A DNA stretch of 64,000 nt from the NCBI RefSeq assembly GCF_014836935.1, contig NZ_JACSPW010000005.1, positions 124,001-188,000 on the forward strand. Direction: 5' to 3'. Shown piece after piece: positions 18,237 to 27,555 of this stretch (position 1 is the stretch's first letter; each line of letters starts with the position of its first letter). The notes under the pieces are model-generated. The model searched no databases and was not told the DNA's origin. It worked only from the letters and a program-made list of their open reading frames with translations. This DNA comes from Solibacillus merdavium (lineage in GTDB: Bacteria > Bacillota > Bacilli > Bacillales_A > Planococcaceae). The translations under genes were made by a program, and so were the position numbers.

Positions 18237-20171
18237 ATGGTGATAGTAAAAGTGTCTACTTCATTTTTTTCAAAGGTTAAAACAATCAGCCGAGCAGTTC
18301 AAAAGGCAACGAATGACGATATAATCGTCGTTAATGCCGGCAAATATAAAGAGACGTTAACTTTTCTCGACAGTAAAACGATTACTGCTAAAAGTGCAGG
18401 AACCGTTGTCATTGAAGGTGCGATACTCATTGCTAAAGGGGCTGTCGTTACTTTTGAAAACATGACCATTCAACCTACGTCTCAAATTTTTGTGGAAGGT
18501 CAATTGATTTTAAAAAACTGTGTCGTTCAAGGGGGGCTAACAAATGTCCTAATCGCAATGAATGGTGGCACCGCGCAATGTGAAAAAACTCATTTCAGAG
18601 ATGCCACAGATATTGGCATAACACTTATTTCAGACAGTAAAGCAAATTTTGAATACTGCCATTTTGAACGAAACAAAAAAGTGCATCTACTCGTAGAAAA
18701 CTCCACTGTCCATCTGGAAAATTGTGAGCTATCTAAAGGAAATCAAGCCATTTGGGCTAAATCGAAATCCAATGCCTTTTTAAATAATGTAAAAGTCCAT
18801 CACCATACAGGTACGCAAATTGTCGTACAGGACCATTCGCTACTGGATTTGAAAGAATGTGAGATAAAGCAAGGCGAAGGTAATGGTATATATGCATCGG
18901 AACATTCGAAAATTCATCTCGCTCAAACTATCGTTCATCATCATACCCTTCCTCAACTATGGATTCAAAAAAGCACATTGAACGTAAGCGAGAGTCAAAT
19001 ACAGCATGGAAGTGAATCGGGTATTATGCTGCGAGAATATGCGGAAGCAACGATTTCCGATACTTTAGTATCTTTTCATAAAATAGCAAATGTACAGCTC
19101 ACTTTCGAATCTTTGCTGAATATGACAAATAGCGAAATATTCAATTGCCAGGGTGTAGGAATTCAATTAAAGGAAAAATCGATTGCAAACTTTATCGATA
19201 CAGTTTTCGCGCACAATGTACTACCACAACTATTCATCACAGAAAATTCAATATGTACATTAAAAAGTGTAACGATTGAGGATGGTAAGCAAATTGGTGT
19301 CTTTACGGAGAAAGGGGCATCGTGCTCCATTGTATCCAGTACAATTACAGGCCATAAAAATGCTGCACTTACAGTAATCGACGCAGAACTTTTTTTATTG
19401 AATACAACAATTCATCACAATAATGGGAATGGATTATTTGCGGTTAATAATGCTAAGACGACAGTAGATAACTGCCAATTCAATCATAATGACTTGGCGC
19501 ATATTGCAGGAAAAAACAATAGTTCGATTCATATTAGTCATAGTGAATTGATCGGAGGAAAAAGTATTTTTGTTATTGACCATTGCCAACTGGACATTAT
19601 CGATTCCATTATTAAGGATGGAACAGGCGCTCAAATAGAAATGATTGATCATATAAATGCTAATATTCAAAATTCCAAAATCATTGACGGGCAAACGAAC
19701 GGCATAATAGCGATGAAAGATACATCGGTGCATATTATGGAAAGTCAAATTTCCTCGCATAAAATGCCACAGATAATCGTCAATGATAGTTCAATAATTT
19801 TTAAAAACAGTGAACTCTTGGAAGGCGAACGGAATGGCTTTATTATCAAAAATCATGCCGAGGCACTTATTCAGGATTCATTCATTTCCAATCACGGCTA
19901 TCCGCAAATATGGATTGATTCGGAATCTACCGTGGAACTTAAAGCAACACAGTTAACAGAAGGTCGCGAATCGGATATTTATGTGCAGAACAACTCTGTT
20001 TTGCATGCGACTAACTGCATCATTCAAAATGCAAAGTTCAATTTTAATATTCAGGCAGTCAATTTTTCTAAAATTTATCTCGCTGAAACAATGGTAGACA
20101 ATTCGTTTGGCTCGAAATTTTACAGCGAGAACAACAGTCAGATTACTTACAACATGGATGAAATAAGCTAA
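18237..20171 (+). CDS. Right-handed parallel beta-helix repeat protein
   Basis: A 644-aa protein made almost entirely of beta-helix rungs of about 23 residues. Alternating pairs give a ~46-residue super-repeat: an 'exxNGIxxxxxS' half (QGEGNGIYASEHSKIH, GQTNGIIAMKDTSVH, EGERNGFIIKNHAEA) and an 'HHHxxPQIxVxxSS' half (HHHTLPQLWIQKSTLN, SSHKMPQIIVNDSSII, SNHGYPQIWIDSESTV). There is no signal peptide, so it is probably cytoplasmic. The fold is that of pectin lyases and CASH-domain carbohydrate enzymes, but I see no catalytic signature. ATG 18237 is chosen because AGGAGG is six bases upstream. It is divergent from the RavA/ViaA-like operon. Confidence 0.85.
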   Translation: MVIVKVSTSFFSKVKTISRAVQKATNDDIIVVNAGKYKETLTFLDSKTITAKSAGTVVIEGAILIAKGAVVTFENMTIQPTSQIFVEGQLILKNCVVQGGLTNVLIAMNGGTAQCEKTHFRDATDIGITLISDSKANFEYCHFERNKKVHLLVENSTVHLENCELSKGNQAIWAKSKSNAFLNNVKVHHHTGTQIVVQDHSLLDLKECEIKQGEGNGIYASEHSKIHLAQTIVHHHTLPQLWIQKSTLNVSESQIQHGSESGIMLREYAEATISDTLVSFHKIANVQLTFESLLNMTNSEIFNCQGVGIQLKEKSIANFIDTVFAHNVLPQLFITENSICTLKSVTIEDGKQIGVFTEKGASCSIVSSTITGHKNAALTVIDAELFLLNTTIHHNNGNGLFAVNNAKTTVDNCQFNHNDLAHIAGKNNSSIHISHSELIGGKSIFVIDHCQLDIIDSIIKDGTGAQIEMIDHINANIQNSKIIDGQTNGIIAMKDTSVHIMESQISSHKMPQIIVNDSSIIFKNSELLEGERNGFIIKNHAEALIQDSFISNHGYPQIWIDSESTVELKATQLTEGRESDIYVQNNSVLHATNCIIQNAKFNFNIQAVNFSKIYLAETMVDNSFGSKFYSENNSQITYNMDEIS

Positions 20172-20179
20172 ATAGCATG

Positions 20180-20215
20180 CTACCTGTATGTTAAAAAACG
20201 TCAGGTAGTTTTTTT
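20180..20215 (+). terminator. Terminator of the beta-helix gene
   Basis: Stem CTACCTG/CAGGTAG with a 15-base loop followed by T7. Confidence 0.8.
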
Positions 20216-20334
20216 GTTGATTCGTTTCCAGGTGCTCTCTCCTTCATAATAAATCCAAGTTAAATAAGGTTTTAGGTTGCATCTCAACCAATTTATGAGA
20301 AAATAAATTGTTGGAAAGGAAGTATCGAACTAAA

Positions 20335-21450
20335 ATGACTACATTAGAAAAACAAAATATTACGACAAGCTACGACCCATGGGAAGCCTATATGGATATA
20401 GAAAAACATGGTAAGTTGACTTTATCAAATATTGAATTTACTACAACTACATTATGCAATATGCGCTGTGCACACTGCGCTGTTGGCTATACATTACAGA
20501 CAAAAGATCCCGATGCTTTACCAATCGACTTAATTTTAAAGCGGTTAGATGAAATTCCTCATCTTCAAACAATCTCGATTACAGGCGGAGAACCAATGAT
20601 GTCACGCAAATCTGTGCGTGAATATGTTTTACCGCTTTTAAAATATGCGCATAGTCGCGGTGTCCGTACACAAATGAACTCCAATTTAACAATTGATGGT
20701 GAACGCTACCTCGAAATCGCACCATATCTGGACGTAATGCATATCTCCCATAACTGGGGTACGATTGAAGAATTCGTTGAAACGGGCTTTGCCATGATGG
20801 AACGAAAACCGACATTTGATCAACGTGCTGCTTTATTTCAACGGATGATTGACAACTCTAAAATGCTTGCTGAAAATGGTGTAATGGTATCGGCTGAAAC
20901 AATGTTGAACAAAAAAACATTGCCTTATTTAGACCATATCCATAAGCAAATTGTAGAGGAAATGAAATGTGCGCGTCATGAAATTCACCCGATGTATCCA
21001 TCAGATTTCGCCAGTGCCTTAACATCATTATCACTTGAGGAAACGCGTGAAGCGATTCATCATTTATTGGATAATCGTGATGAAAATACTTGGATGCTTT
21101 TTGGTACTCTTCCCTTTTATCCTTGCAGTAAAACTGAGGAAGACCAAAAATTACTAGAACGATTACGCAACGCTCCGAATGTAACGATGCGTAATGACCC
21201 GGATGGCCGTTCACGTTTAAATATTAATATTTTCACAGGTGATGTTATCGTGACAGACTTTGGCGATACACCGGCTTTAGGTAACATTAGCACTGATTCT
21301 TTACCAGCAATCTTTGATAAATGGCTCGAAACGGATTTAGCAAAAAGCCTAAACTGTCACTGCCCTGCCGTAAAATGCCTCGGCCCCAATGTGCTCGTTA
21401 AAAACATGTATTATCAGGACGAACAATTTATTAGTGGTTCAGTAAAATAA
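20335..21450 (+). CDS. yfkAB: Radical SAM protein YfkAB, CxCxxxxC type
   Basis: A 371-aa radical SAM enzyme. The cluster motif CNMRCAHC lies at about residue 40 and is followed by the SAM-binding GGEPMM. The C-terminus has the family-defining CHCPAVKC (CxCxxxxC) that gives the YfkAB subgroup its name. The substrate is unknown. ATG 20335 is preceded by GGAAAGGAAG; a TTG nine codons earlier is less likely. It stands alone between terminators. Confidence 0.9.
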   Translation: MTTLEKQNITTSYDPWEAYMDIEKHGKLTLSNIEFTTTTLCNMRCAHCAVGYTLQTKDPDALPIDLILKRLDEIPHLQTISITGGEPMMSRKSVREYVLPLLKYAHSRGVRTQMNSNLTIDGERYLEIAPYLDVMHISHNWGTIEEFVETGFAMMERKPTFDQRAALFQRMIDNSKMLAENGVMVSAETMLNKKTLPYLDHIHKQIVEEMKCARHEIHPMYPSDFASALTSLSLEETREAIHHLLDNRDENTWMLFGTLPFYPCSKTEEDQKLLERLRNAPNVTMRNDPDGRSRLNINIFTGDVIVTDFGDTPALGNISTDSLPAIFDKWLETDLAKSLNCHCPAVKCLGPNVLVKNMYYQDEQFISGSVK

Positions 21451-21488
21451 CCGAGTTAATAACGGAAATCAATTTGGGAATAAATGCA

Positions 21489-21530
21489 GAAAAATATCCA
21501 TTTCCTTTTTTGGAAATGGATATTTTCGTT
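21489..21530 (+). terminator. Terminator of yfkAB
   Basis: A 16-17 bp stem (AAAATATCCATTTCC and complement) with a short T-rich loop, followed by a weak T-tract. The stem resembles the hairpin in the interspersed repeat at 27257-27297. Confidence 0.75.
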
Positions 21531-21633
21531 GTGTCCAAATGCTTATTAACTCAGTTGAGCTTTTAAAAGCTATCGCACCATCTTGGTCGCATGATATTAT
21601 AGTAGAAGATTATTTAAAGGAGCTATACCAAAT

Positions 21634-23067
21634 ATGGACAATTTACGCGAGCAATGGTTTGGAAATATACGTGCGGATGTACTGGCAGGTTTAGTTGTTG
21701 CATTGGCACTCATTCCGGAAGCAATTGCTTTTTCTATTTTAGCAGGAGTAGATCCGATGGTCGGACTGTATGCCTCCTTTGTTATCGCTGTAACAATCAG
21801 CTTTGTTGGCGGACGCCCAGCGATGATCTCTGCAGCAACAGGTGCGATGGCCCTTGTCATCGTGTCACTTGTAAAGGACCATGGATTACAATATTTATTG
21901 GCTGCCACTATCCTAACTGGAATTATTCAAATTATTTTTGGCGCTTTAAAAATTGCTAGACTAATGAAGTTTATTCCGAATGCGGTCATGATTGGCTTTG
22001 TAAACTCACTAGCCATTTTAGTCTTTATCGCTCAAACACCCCACTTTATTGGCGGGAACCTCATGACATGGTTATTTTTACTCGGAACAATAGCGCTCAT
22101 TTACTTAATTCCTCTTTTCATAAAAGGGATTCCTGCGCCTTTAATTGCTGTTGTCATCTTAACAATAGTAGCAATTTATTCTGGGTTTAATTTAAATACA
22201 GTTGGAGATATGGGAACAATTACGCAATCATTACCTTCTTTTTTCATTCCCGATATTCCGTTTACTTTTGAAACATTGATGATTATTTTACCTTATTCTT
22301 TAGCTTTAGCTGTTGTCGGCTTGGTGGAATCTTTATTAACGGCTTCTATTCTCGATGATATGACTACTTCAGAAAGTGATAAAAACAAAGAAGCCCGCGG
22401 ACAAGGGATTGCCAATGTCATCAATGGATTTTTCGGTGGTATGGCCGGCTGTGCCATGATCGGACAGTCTGTTATTAATGTAAAGTCCGGCGCAAGAGGT
22501 CGTCTGTCTACATTTGTGGCTGGGGTATTTTTAATGTTTTTAATATTGGTTTTAGGGGATTATGTCGTGCAGATTCCAATGCCTGTACTCGCTGGTGTTA
22601 TGGTTGTTGTGTGTATTACACAATTTGACTGGCATTCATTTAAATATGCAACGACAGCACCAAAGAAAGACGTTTTTGTTATGCTCCTTACAATAGGCGT
22701 CGTACTGTATACACACAATTTAGCACTCGGTGTTGTGGCTGGTATTGTTGTAAGTGCCCTATTCTTTGTAAATGAGATTTCGCGTGTCTCGGTTTCACAG
22801 CAAGGTACGACTTATTTCGTAAAAGGTCAGTTATTCTTTGCGTCAACGGAAAGCTTTATGAACTATTTCAAATCGATCTCAATGGAGCAACCTTCCATCC
22901 AAATTGATTTTACACAATGTAAAGTATGGGATGATTCAGCAATTGGGGCTTTAATGAAGGTAAAGGACCAACTTAAAGCGAATAATATAACAGTAACGTT
23001 CTTAAATATTGATGAATCAAGCAAGCAGCTTATGAAAAAATTAACAGGTTCTACATTAACCGATTAG
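21634..23067 (+). CDS. SulP family anion transporter with STAS domain
   Basis: A 477-aa SulP/SLC26 membrane protein. It has about 11-12 membrane segments with family motifs ([20 protein letters not shown] at the start; [21 protein letters not shown] near 270) and a C-terminal STAS domain (residues 385-477). The anion (sulfate, bicarbonate or another) cannot be told from sequence. AAAGGAG precedes the ATG. A universal stress protein gene follows 10 bp downstream in the same operon, a recurrent pairing in Bacillales. Confidence 0.9.
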   Translation: MDNLREQWFGNIRADVLAGLVVALALIPEAIAFSILAGVDPMVGLYASFVIAVTISFVGGRPAMISAATGAMALVIVSLVKDHGLQYLLAATILTGIIQIIFGALKIARLMKFIPNAVMIGFVNSLAILVFIAQTPHFIGGNLMTWLFLLGTIALIYLIPLFIKGIPAPLIAVVILTIVAIYSGFNLNTVGDMGTITQSLPSFFIPDIPFTFETLMIILPYSLALAVVGLVESLLTASILDDMTTSESDKNKEARGQGIANVINGFFGGMAGCAMIGQSVINVKSGARGRLSTFVAGVFLMFLILVLGDYVVQIPMPVLAGVMVVVCITQFDWHSFKYATTAPKKDVFVMLLTIGVVLYTHNLALGVVAGIVVSALFFVNEISRVSVSQQGTTYFVKGQLFFASTESFMNYFKSISMEQPSIQIDFTQCKVWDDSAIGALMKVKDQLKANNITVTFLNIDESSKQLMKKLTGSTLTD

Positions 23068-23077
23068 GAGTGGTTTT

Positions 23078-23497
23078 ATGTATCAACATATTTTATTGGC
23101 CGCAGATGGTTCAGAAAACTCATTACGTGCAGCAAAGGAAGCTGTAAAAATAGCGAAAATAAATGCCGAGACAATGGTAACGATTATTTTTGTCATTGAT
23201 ATGGTTAAAGTAAAAACAGAAGTATTGCATGCGAGTTCCAATGAAGGTCTTTATATGGAACGTCGCCAAAAGATTGTACCGATTGAACAACTATTCCAAG
23301 ATGAGCAAATCAAATGCCAAGTTGAAATGATTCATGGATCACCCGGACCAGAGATTATTAAATATGCCAATACACAAAATGTAGATTTAGTTGTAATCGG
23401 CAGCCGTGGATTAAATAGTTTGCAGGAAATGGTTTTAGGTAGTGTTTCCCATAAAGTGATGAAACGTGTTCAATGCCCGGCGATGATTGTAAAATAA
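23078..23497 (+). CDS. Universal stress protein UspA family
   Basis: A 139-aa single-domain Usp. The start (HILLAADGSENS) and the C-terminal ATP-binding signature (GSRGLNSLQEMVLGSVSHKV) are both present, indicating the nucleotide-binding subtype. It is co-transcribed with the SulP transporter and probably modulates or senses it (inference). The TAGGAG RBS overlaps the transporter stop. Confidence 0.92.
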   Translation: MYQHILLAADGSENSLRAAKEAVKIAKINAETMVTIIFVIDMVKVKTEVLHASSNEGLYMERRQKIVPIEQLFQDEQIKCQVEMIHGSPGPEIIKYANTQNVDLVVIGSRGLNSLQEMVLGSVSHKVMKRVQCPAMIVK

Positions 23498-23543
23498 AAG
23501 ACTGTAGACAAACTCACTTTGAGTTTGCCAACAGTCTTTTTTG
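23497..23543 (+). terminator. Terminator of the sulP-usp operon
   Basis: Outer stem AAGACTGT/ACAGTCTT with inner stem CAAACTCA/TGAGTTTG, then T6. Confidence 0.9.
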
Positions 23544-23548
23544 TTTTA

Positions 23549-23745
23549 AATAGAGTGAACTAATGCAAACCGTTGATTCCCATTCCGGAGGACGCGTTTC
23601 GCGGGAGGGTGCCAATCCTCCTCGTCGCTTTGCTGCTTCTGTCGCATACGCTTTCGTCGCAAATAAATTTCCTGCGGTGTATCGGCAGTCCCGCTATTCC
23701 CGCTGAAGTCGCTCCCTCCATTCCAATCAACTTAGTTTATCCTTT
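23549..23745 (+). repeat. Interspersed intergenic repeat, copy 1 (divergent)
   Basis: It shares the order of blocks with the other copies: CATTCCGGaGGACGC, GTTTCGCGGG, a region ending CGCTATTCCCGCTGAAGTCGC, and CTCCATTCCAATCAACTTA. It lacks the leading hairpin and has an extra segment in the middle. No gene lies within it. Confidence 0.7.
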
Positions 23746-23793
23746 TTAATAAAGGTTATTTAATCAAAGAGGTGAAAGTGCAAAACACTCACC

Positions 23794-24357
23794 TCATGAT
23801 AAGTTTTTATAACAATGGCAATTAATTGTATGATCATTTACCATACCGACAGCCTGCATATAAGAATAGCAAATGATACTTCCGACAAATTTAAATCCGT
23901 CTTTTTTTAACTGTTTACTCATCCGATCACTTATTTCGGTTGTAATTGGAACCTCTTGCGGGCTTTCCCACTCGTTGATAATTGGCTTGCCATCAACAAA
24001 GGACCATATATAATTTGAAAAAGAGCCATATTCCTTTTGAATGGCAAGGTAGCTTTTCGCGTTTGTAACAACACTATTGATTTTCAACTGATTGCGTATA
24101 ATGCGCTCGTCATTTTTTAATGCGGTTAATTTTGCTTCATCGTAATGGACGATCTTATTGGCATCAAATTGATCGAATGCTTCTATGTATCCTTCCCTGC
24201 GCTTTAAAATTGTTAGCCAGCTCAATCCTGCCTGTGCACCTTCCAGACAGAGCATTTCAAACAATTTCCGGTCATCAAAAACCGGTACTCCCCACTCCTC
24301 ATCATGGTATTTCACATAAACCGGCTCATCCAGTTTCACCCAACTGCATCGCTCCAT
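23794..24357 (-). CDS. tag: DNA-3-methyladenine glycosylase I
   Basis: It removes 3-methyladenine from alkylated DNA in base-excision repair. At 187 aa it is normal length. The family start (CSWVK...YHDEEWGVP) and the C-terminal zinc ligands (NDHTINCHCY, with Cys4 and His18 at the N-terminus) are all present. AGLSWLTILKRREGY is the typical lesion-pocket stretch. The RBS GGTGATG precedes the ATG. Monocistronic. Confidence 0.95.
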   Translation of the reverse strand: MERCSWVKLDEPVYVKYHDEEWGVPVFDDRKLFEMLCLEGAQAGLSWLTILKRREGYIEAFDQFDANKIVHYDEAKLTALKNDERIIRNQLKINSVVTNAKSYLAIQKEYGSFSNYIWSFVDGKPIINEWESPQEVPITTEISDRMSKQLKKDGFKFVGSIICYSYMQAVGMVNDHTINCHCYKNLS

Positions 24358-24569
24358 TTCATCACCGTCCCTTTCTTTTATTTTCCACTGTAAGGGATTT
24401 TCGGAAACAGTGTCAATTAAAACAGTAACGATAGATGATTCTATTTTACGTTTGCGGTTGTGGGATTAAAAATTAAGCAGTAGAATAGGGTATGTTGGAC
24501 AAATGTGTACATTTTATGAAATGTTTCATAGAGACATTTCACCTATTTTTTATATTTTGGAGGAACATC

Positions 24570-25541
24570 GTGAGAAATTTATTGCAGGTTATCCCTATTC
24601 CGATAAGCGGTCTTATGCTCGCTTTCATTTCATTGGGAAATTTATTATTGAGTATGAATCAATCCTTAACAGGACATTTTTTCTTTTTTATTGGCATACT
24701 ACTGTTTATTTTAATCGTGGGGAAAATTCTTTTTGCTTTCTCTTCTGTAGTTAAGGAAATGCAAAATCCGATTATTGCATCCGTATCCCCCACCTTTACA
24801 ATGGGGACTTTATCCATCAGTAATGGGTTACACTACTACGGCGTTCAGGAAGTTTTCATACATACGCTATGGATTGCTGCTGCTACTTTGCAAATTGGAA
24901 TTATTCTATACTTCATTAAAACGTTTGTTTGGAAAAATAAAGTAACGATTTCGCAGGTCTTTCCAAGCTGGCTAATTTTATTTGTCGGTACGGCTGTAAT
25001 GCCTTTAACAGCAGGTAATCTGTCAGGAACGTTCACTAAGGGCGTTTTAATTTTTGCTGTATGTGCCATTGTTATTTTAGTACCAATCATCATTTTACGT
25101 GGCTTTATTCGCAAAGATCTCCCTGAACCTACTATTCCGATGCTGACGATTTTAACCGCTCCAGCATCGCTTTGTTTAGCAGCCTACTTTAAGCAGTTTG
25201 AAGCGCAATTATTTATTGTCGTCACTTTCTTTATCGTCGCTCAGCTGTTGTATCTTTTAGTATTAACGAAATTGCCGAGTGCTCTTAAGCTCCCATTTTA
25301 TCCGAGCTATGCAGCCTTCACTTTCCCATTGGTCATTTCGGCTACCGCGACCAATGCAGTCATTCATTACTTCGAACAAAAAGAAACTGCGAGTCAATGG
25401 TTAACGTCTTATTTCTATTTCCAGCTAACCTTCTCATCCGTTATAGTGCTTTATGTTTTGATACGCTATATCAATTATTTAACTGTACAACTTCACCAGA
25501 AACGGGCTATTGCCGCTGAGAAAAAAGAGGCAATTTCATAA
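24570..25541 (+). CDS. TDT/TehA-SLAC1 family transporter
   Basis: A membrane protein of 323 aa with about ten helices, similar to the tellurite-resistance/dicarboxylate transporter family (PIPISGLMLAFISLGNLL at the N-terminus; FTMGTLSISNGLHYYG). The substrate is unknown. I prefer GTG 24570 with TTGGAGGA five bases upstream; the longer frame back to 24492 lacks an RBS. The C-terminus is a charged coil (QKRAIAAEKKEAIS). Confidence 0.8.
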   Translation: MRNLLQVIPIPISGLMLAFISLGNLLLSMNQSLTGHFFFFIGILLFILIVGKILFAFSSVVKEMQNPIIASVSPTFTMGTLSISNGLHYYGVQEVFIHTLWIAAATLQIGIILYFIKTFVWKNKVTISQVFPSWLILFVGTAVMPLTAGNLSGTFTKGVLIFAVCAIVILVPIIILRGFIRKDLPEPTIPMLTILTAPASLCLAAYFKQFEAQLFIVVTFFIVAQLLYLLVLTKLPSALKLPFYPSYAAFTFPLVISATATNAVIHYFEQKETASQWLTSYFYFQLTFSSVIVLYVLIRYINYLTVQLHQKRAIAAEKKEAIS

Positions 25542-25605
25542 TAAAATCCAAATATTGAAACATTCCCCCTTTAGGCGTCGTATTATATTGAAAGGGGGGA
25601 TTTTT

Positions 25606-26178
25606 TTGAAAAGAGTCATTTTTGCACTATTAATTATTATCTTAATATTAATCCTGATTTATTTCTGGCTTGGGAACGAAATGGACGCTGCACTGAAAAA
25701 CGAGGCAGACGGTTCAAATGAGTATGTCGTAATATTAGGCGCAAAAGTTAAGCCAGGTGGTATACCTTCCCTCTCTTTAAAGAATCGACTGGATGTGGCC
25801 TTGGACTATTTACAAAAGCACCCCTCTGTTAAAGCGATTGTTACTGGGGGTCAAGGTGCAGATGAGGATCGAACAGAAGCATCTGTCATGGCTGCTTATT
25901 TAATAGAACATGGTATTGATCAGAATAGAATTATGCTTGAAGACCAATCCACCTCGACTTACGAAAACTTATTGTACGCGAAGGAACTTTTGCCTGACGA
26001 AGTGACAAACATTACGATTATCTCAAATGATTTCCATTTAAAGCGAGCTGTCATACTTGCAGAAAAAGTCGGCCTGCAAGCAGATGTTTTGGCAGCGCCC
26101 ACTCCGAAAGTAGTCAACACGAAATCTCGTATACGAGAGCGTTTAGCATTAATAAAAGCATATGTTAAAGGCCAATAA
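25606..26178 (+). CDS. SanA/YdcF-like DUF218 membrane-anchored protein
   Basis: A 190-aa protein with one N-terminal transmembrane helix and a DUF218 domain (VVILGAKVKPGGIPS, VTGGQGADEDRTEA, STSTYENLLYAKEL). Family members include SanA and YdcF, linked to envelope integrity; the biochemical activity is unclear. The start is TTG 25606 with AAAGGGGGGA five bases upstream. It is 64 bp after the TDT transporter and possibly co-transcribed. Confidence 0.85.
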   Translation: MKRVIFALLIIILILILIYFWLGNEMDAALKNEADGSNEYVVILGAKVKPGGIPSLSLKNRLDVALDYLQKHPSVKAIVTGGQGADEDRTEASVMAAYLIEHGIDQNRIMLEDQSTSTYENLLYAKELLPDEVTNITIISNDFHLKRAVILAEKVGLQADVLAAPTPKVVNTKSRIRERLALIKAYVKGQ

Positions 26179-26238
26179 TTTTACATTCCGCCTCTATTTC
26201 GTTATCGTAAATAGTATCGAATAGTTGAGGTGAACTGA

Positions 26239-27234
26239 ATGAAACTTAGTATATTAGATCAAGTACCTATATCCAAAGGGATGTCTTCAACAGAAGCCCT
26301 TGCAAATGCAGTAAAACTCGCTCAGCTTGGCGATGAGCTAGGCTATGAGCGAATTTGGTTTGCTGAACATCACAATACAACATCGCTTGCAAGCTCAGCA
26401 CCTGAAGTAACTGCTGCTTATGTTGCTGCGAAGACTGACCGTATTCGCGTTGGAACAGGCGGCATTATGATGATGCATTATTCTCCATTTAAGGTAGCGG
26501 AAGTATTTAAAACATTGGCTGCATTAGCGCCTGGGCGAATTGATTTCGGTGCAGGACGCGCACCTGGTGGGGATATGCCTGCTATGACTGCCCTTGCTAG
26601 CGGACGCAGACCCGATTTAACGGAGCAATATGATAAGCTTGAGATTATTTTACGTTTAATGAATGAACAACGGACTGGTGAAGCTGTTTATGATAATGTG
26701 GTCGCTGTCCCATTTAAAGTAGAGCTCCCTCAAAGTTGGCTGCTCGGCTCTAGTGGACAAAGTGCGAAACAGGCAGGAGAAGCCGGTGTTGGCTATTCTT
26801 TTGCTCAATTTTTCAATGGACAAATGTCGAAATCTATTTTTGATGTCTATCGAAATAGTTTCCAACCTTCATATTTTATGGAACAACCTAATATCATTAC
26901 GACATATGCTGTCAGTGTTGCCGAAACGACAGAAGAAGCTGAATACTTATCTATGCCAATGCAAATCACCCGGTTGAATTTAATGCGGGGCAAACTGCTG
27001 AACGTACTTTCTCCTGAAGAAGCGAATGACTACGCATTAACGGAAATGGATAAAATGATTCTTCAACAAAACCGTCCTCTTATGTTAATCGGTTCAGCAG
27101 AGGAAGTTGCCAATCAGATAAAAGAGGAGCAGGAGTATTTCGGCTTTGATGAAGCGATGATTAACTGTAATCTCTATACAATTGACCAACGTTTAAACAG
27201 TTATCGTTTGTTGATGGAGCAGTTTAATAAATAA
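26239..27234 (+). CDS. LLM-class flavin-dependent oxidoreductase (MsnO8-like)
   Basis: A 331-aa luciferase-like TIM-barrel protein (LGYERIWFAEHHN near residue 34; RIRVGTGGIMMMHYSP; GRIDFGAGRAPGG). It should use reduced FMN (F420 being the alternative in this superfamily) to oxidise or reduce a small molecule; the substrate is unknown. GAGGTGA lies four bases before the ATG. Monocistronic, followed by the repeat hairpin that may act as terminator. Confidence 0.88.
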   Translation: MKLSILDQVPISKGMSSTEALANAVKLAQLGDELGYERIWFAEHHNTTSLASSAPEVTAAYVAAKTDRIRVGTGGIMMMHYSPFKVAEVFKTLAALAPGRIDFGAGRAPGGDMPAMTALASGRRPDLTEQYDKLEIILRLMNEQRTGEAVYDNVVAVPFKVELPQSWLLGSSGQSAKQAGEAGVGYSFAQFFNGQMSKSIFDVYRNSFQPSYFMEQPNIITTYAVSVAETTEEAEYLSMPMQITRLNLMRGKLLNVLSPEEANDYALTEMDKMILQQNRPLMLIGSAEEVANQIKEEQEYFGFDEAMINCNLYTIDQRLNSYRLLMEQFNK

Positions 27235-27240
27235 GAACCA

Positions 27241-27510
27241 ACCTGGGACATAACGAAAAATATCCATTTTCTCACAGAGAAAATGGATATTTTTCTTGAT
27301 TTGCTAGAATTGCTTTTCAATCCGGGGATGCTTTCCACGGGCGTGGCCTGAGCCTGTAGTCTCAGTTGTCGGTGCTCCTGCGATTACTCGTCGCATAAAT
27401 AATTTCGCTATTCCCGTAGGAAGCTTTGATTGTAGCGAAAGGCGATAGCCGTCAGCTACACTCGCCCCTTTACTCCAATCAATTCATAGAGTATCAGCTT
27501 TTTAATAACT
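27241..27510 (+). repeat. Interspersed intergenic repeat, copy 2
   Basis: It begins CCTGGGACATAAC and contains a strong hairpin (27257-27297: AAAAATATCCATTTTCTC with its complement). CCGGGGATGCTTTCCACGGG, CGTGGCCTGAGCCTGTAGTC, CGCTATTCCCGTAGGAAGC and CTCCAATCAATT follow. The hairpin probably also terminates the upstream gene. Confidence 0.8.
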
Positions 27511-27555
27511 CTTACTTTATATAATAAAAAATCCACTTTTTTCCAATAATATATA

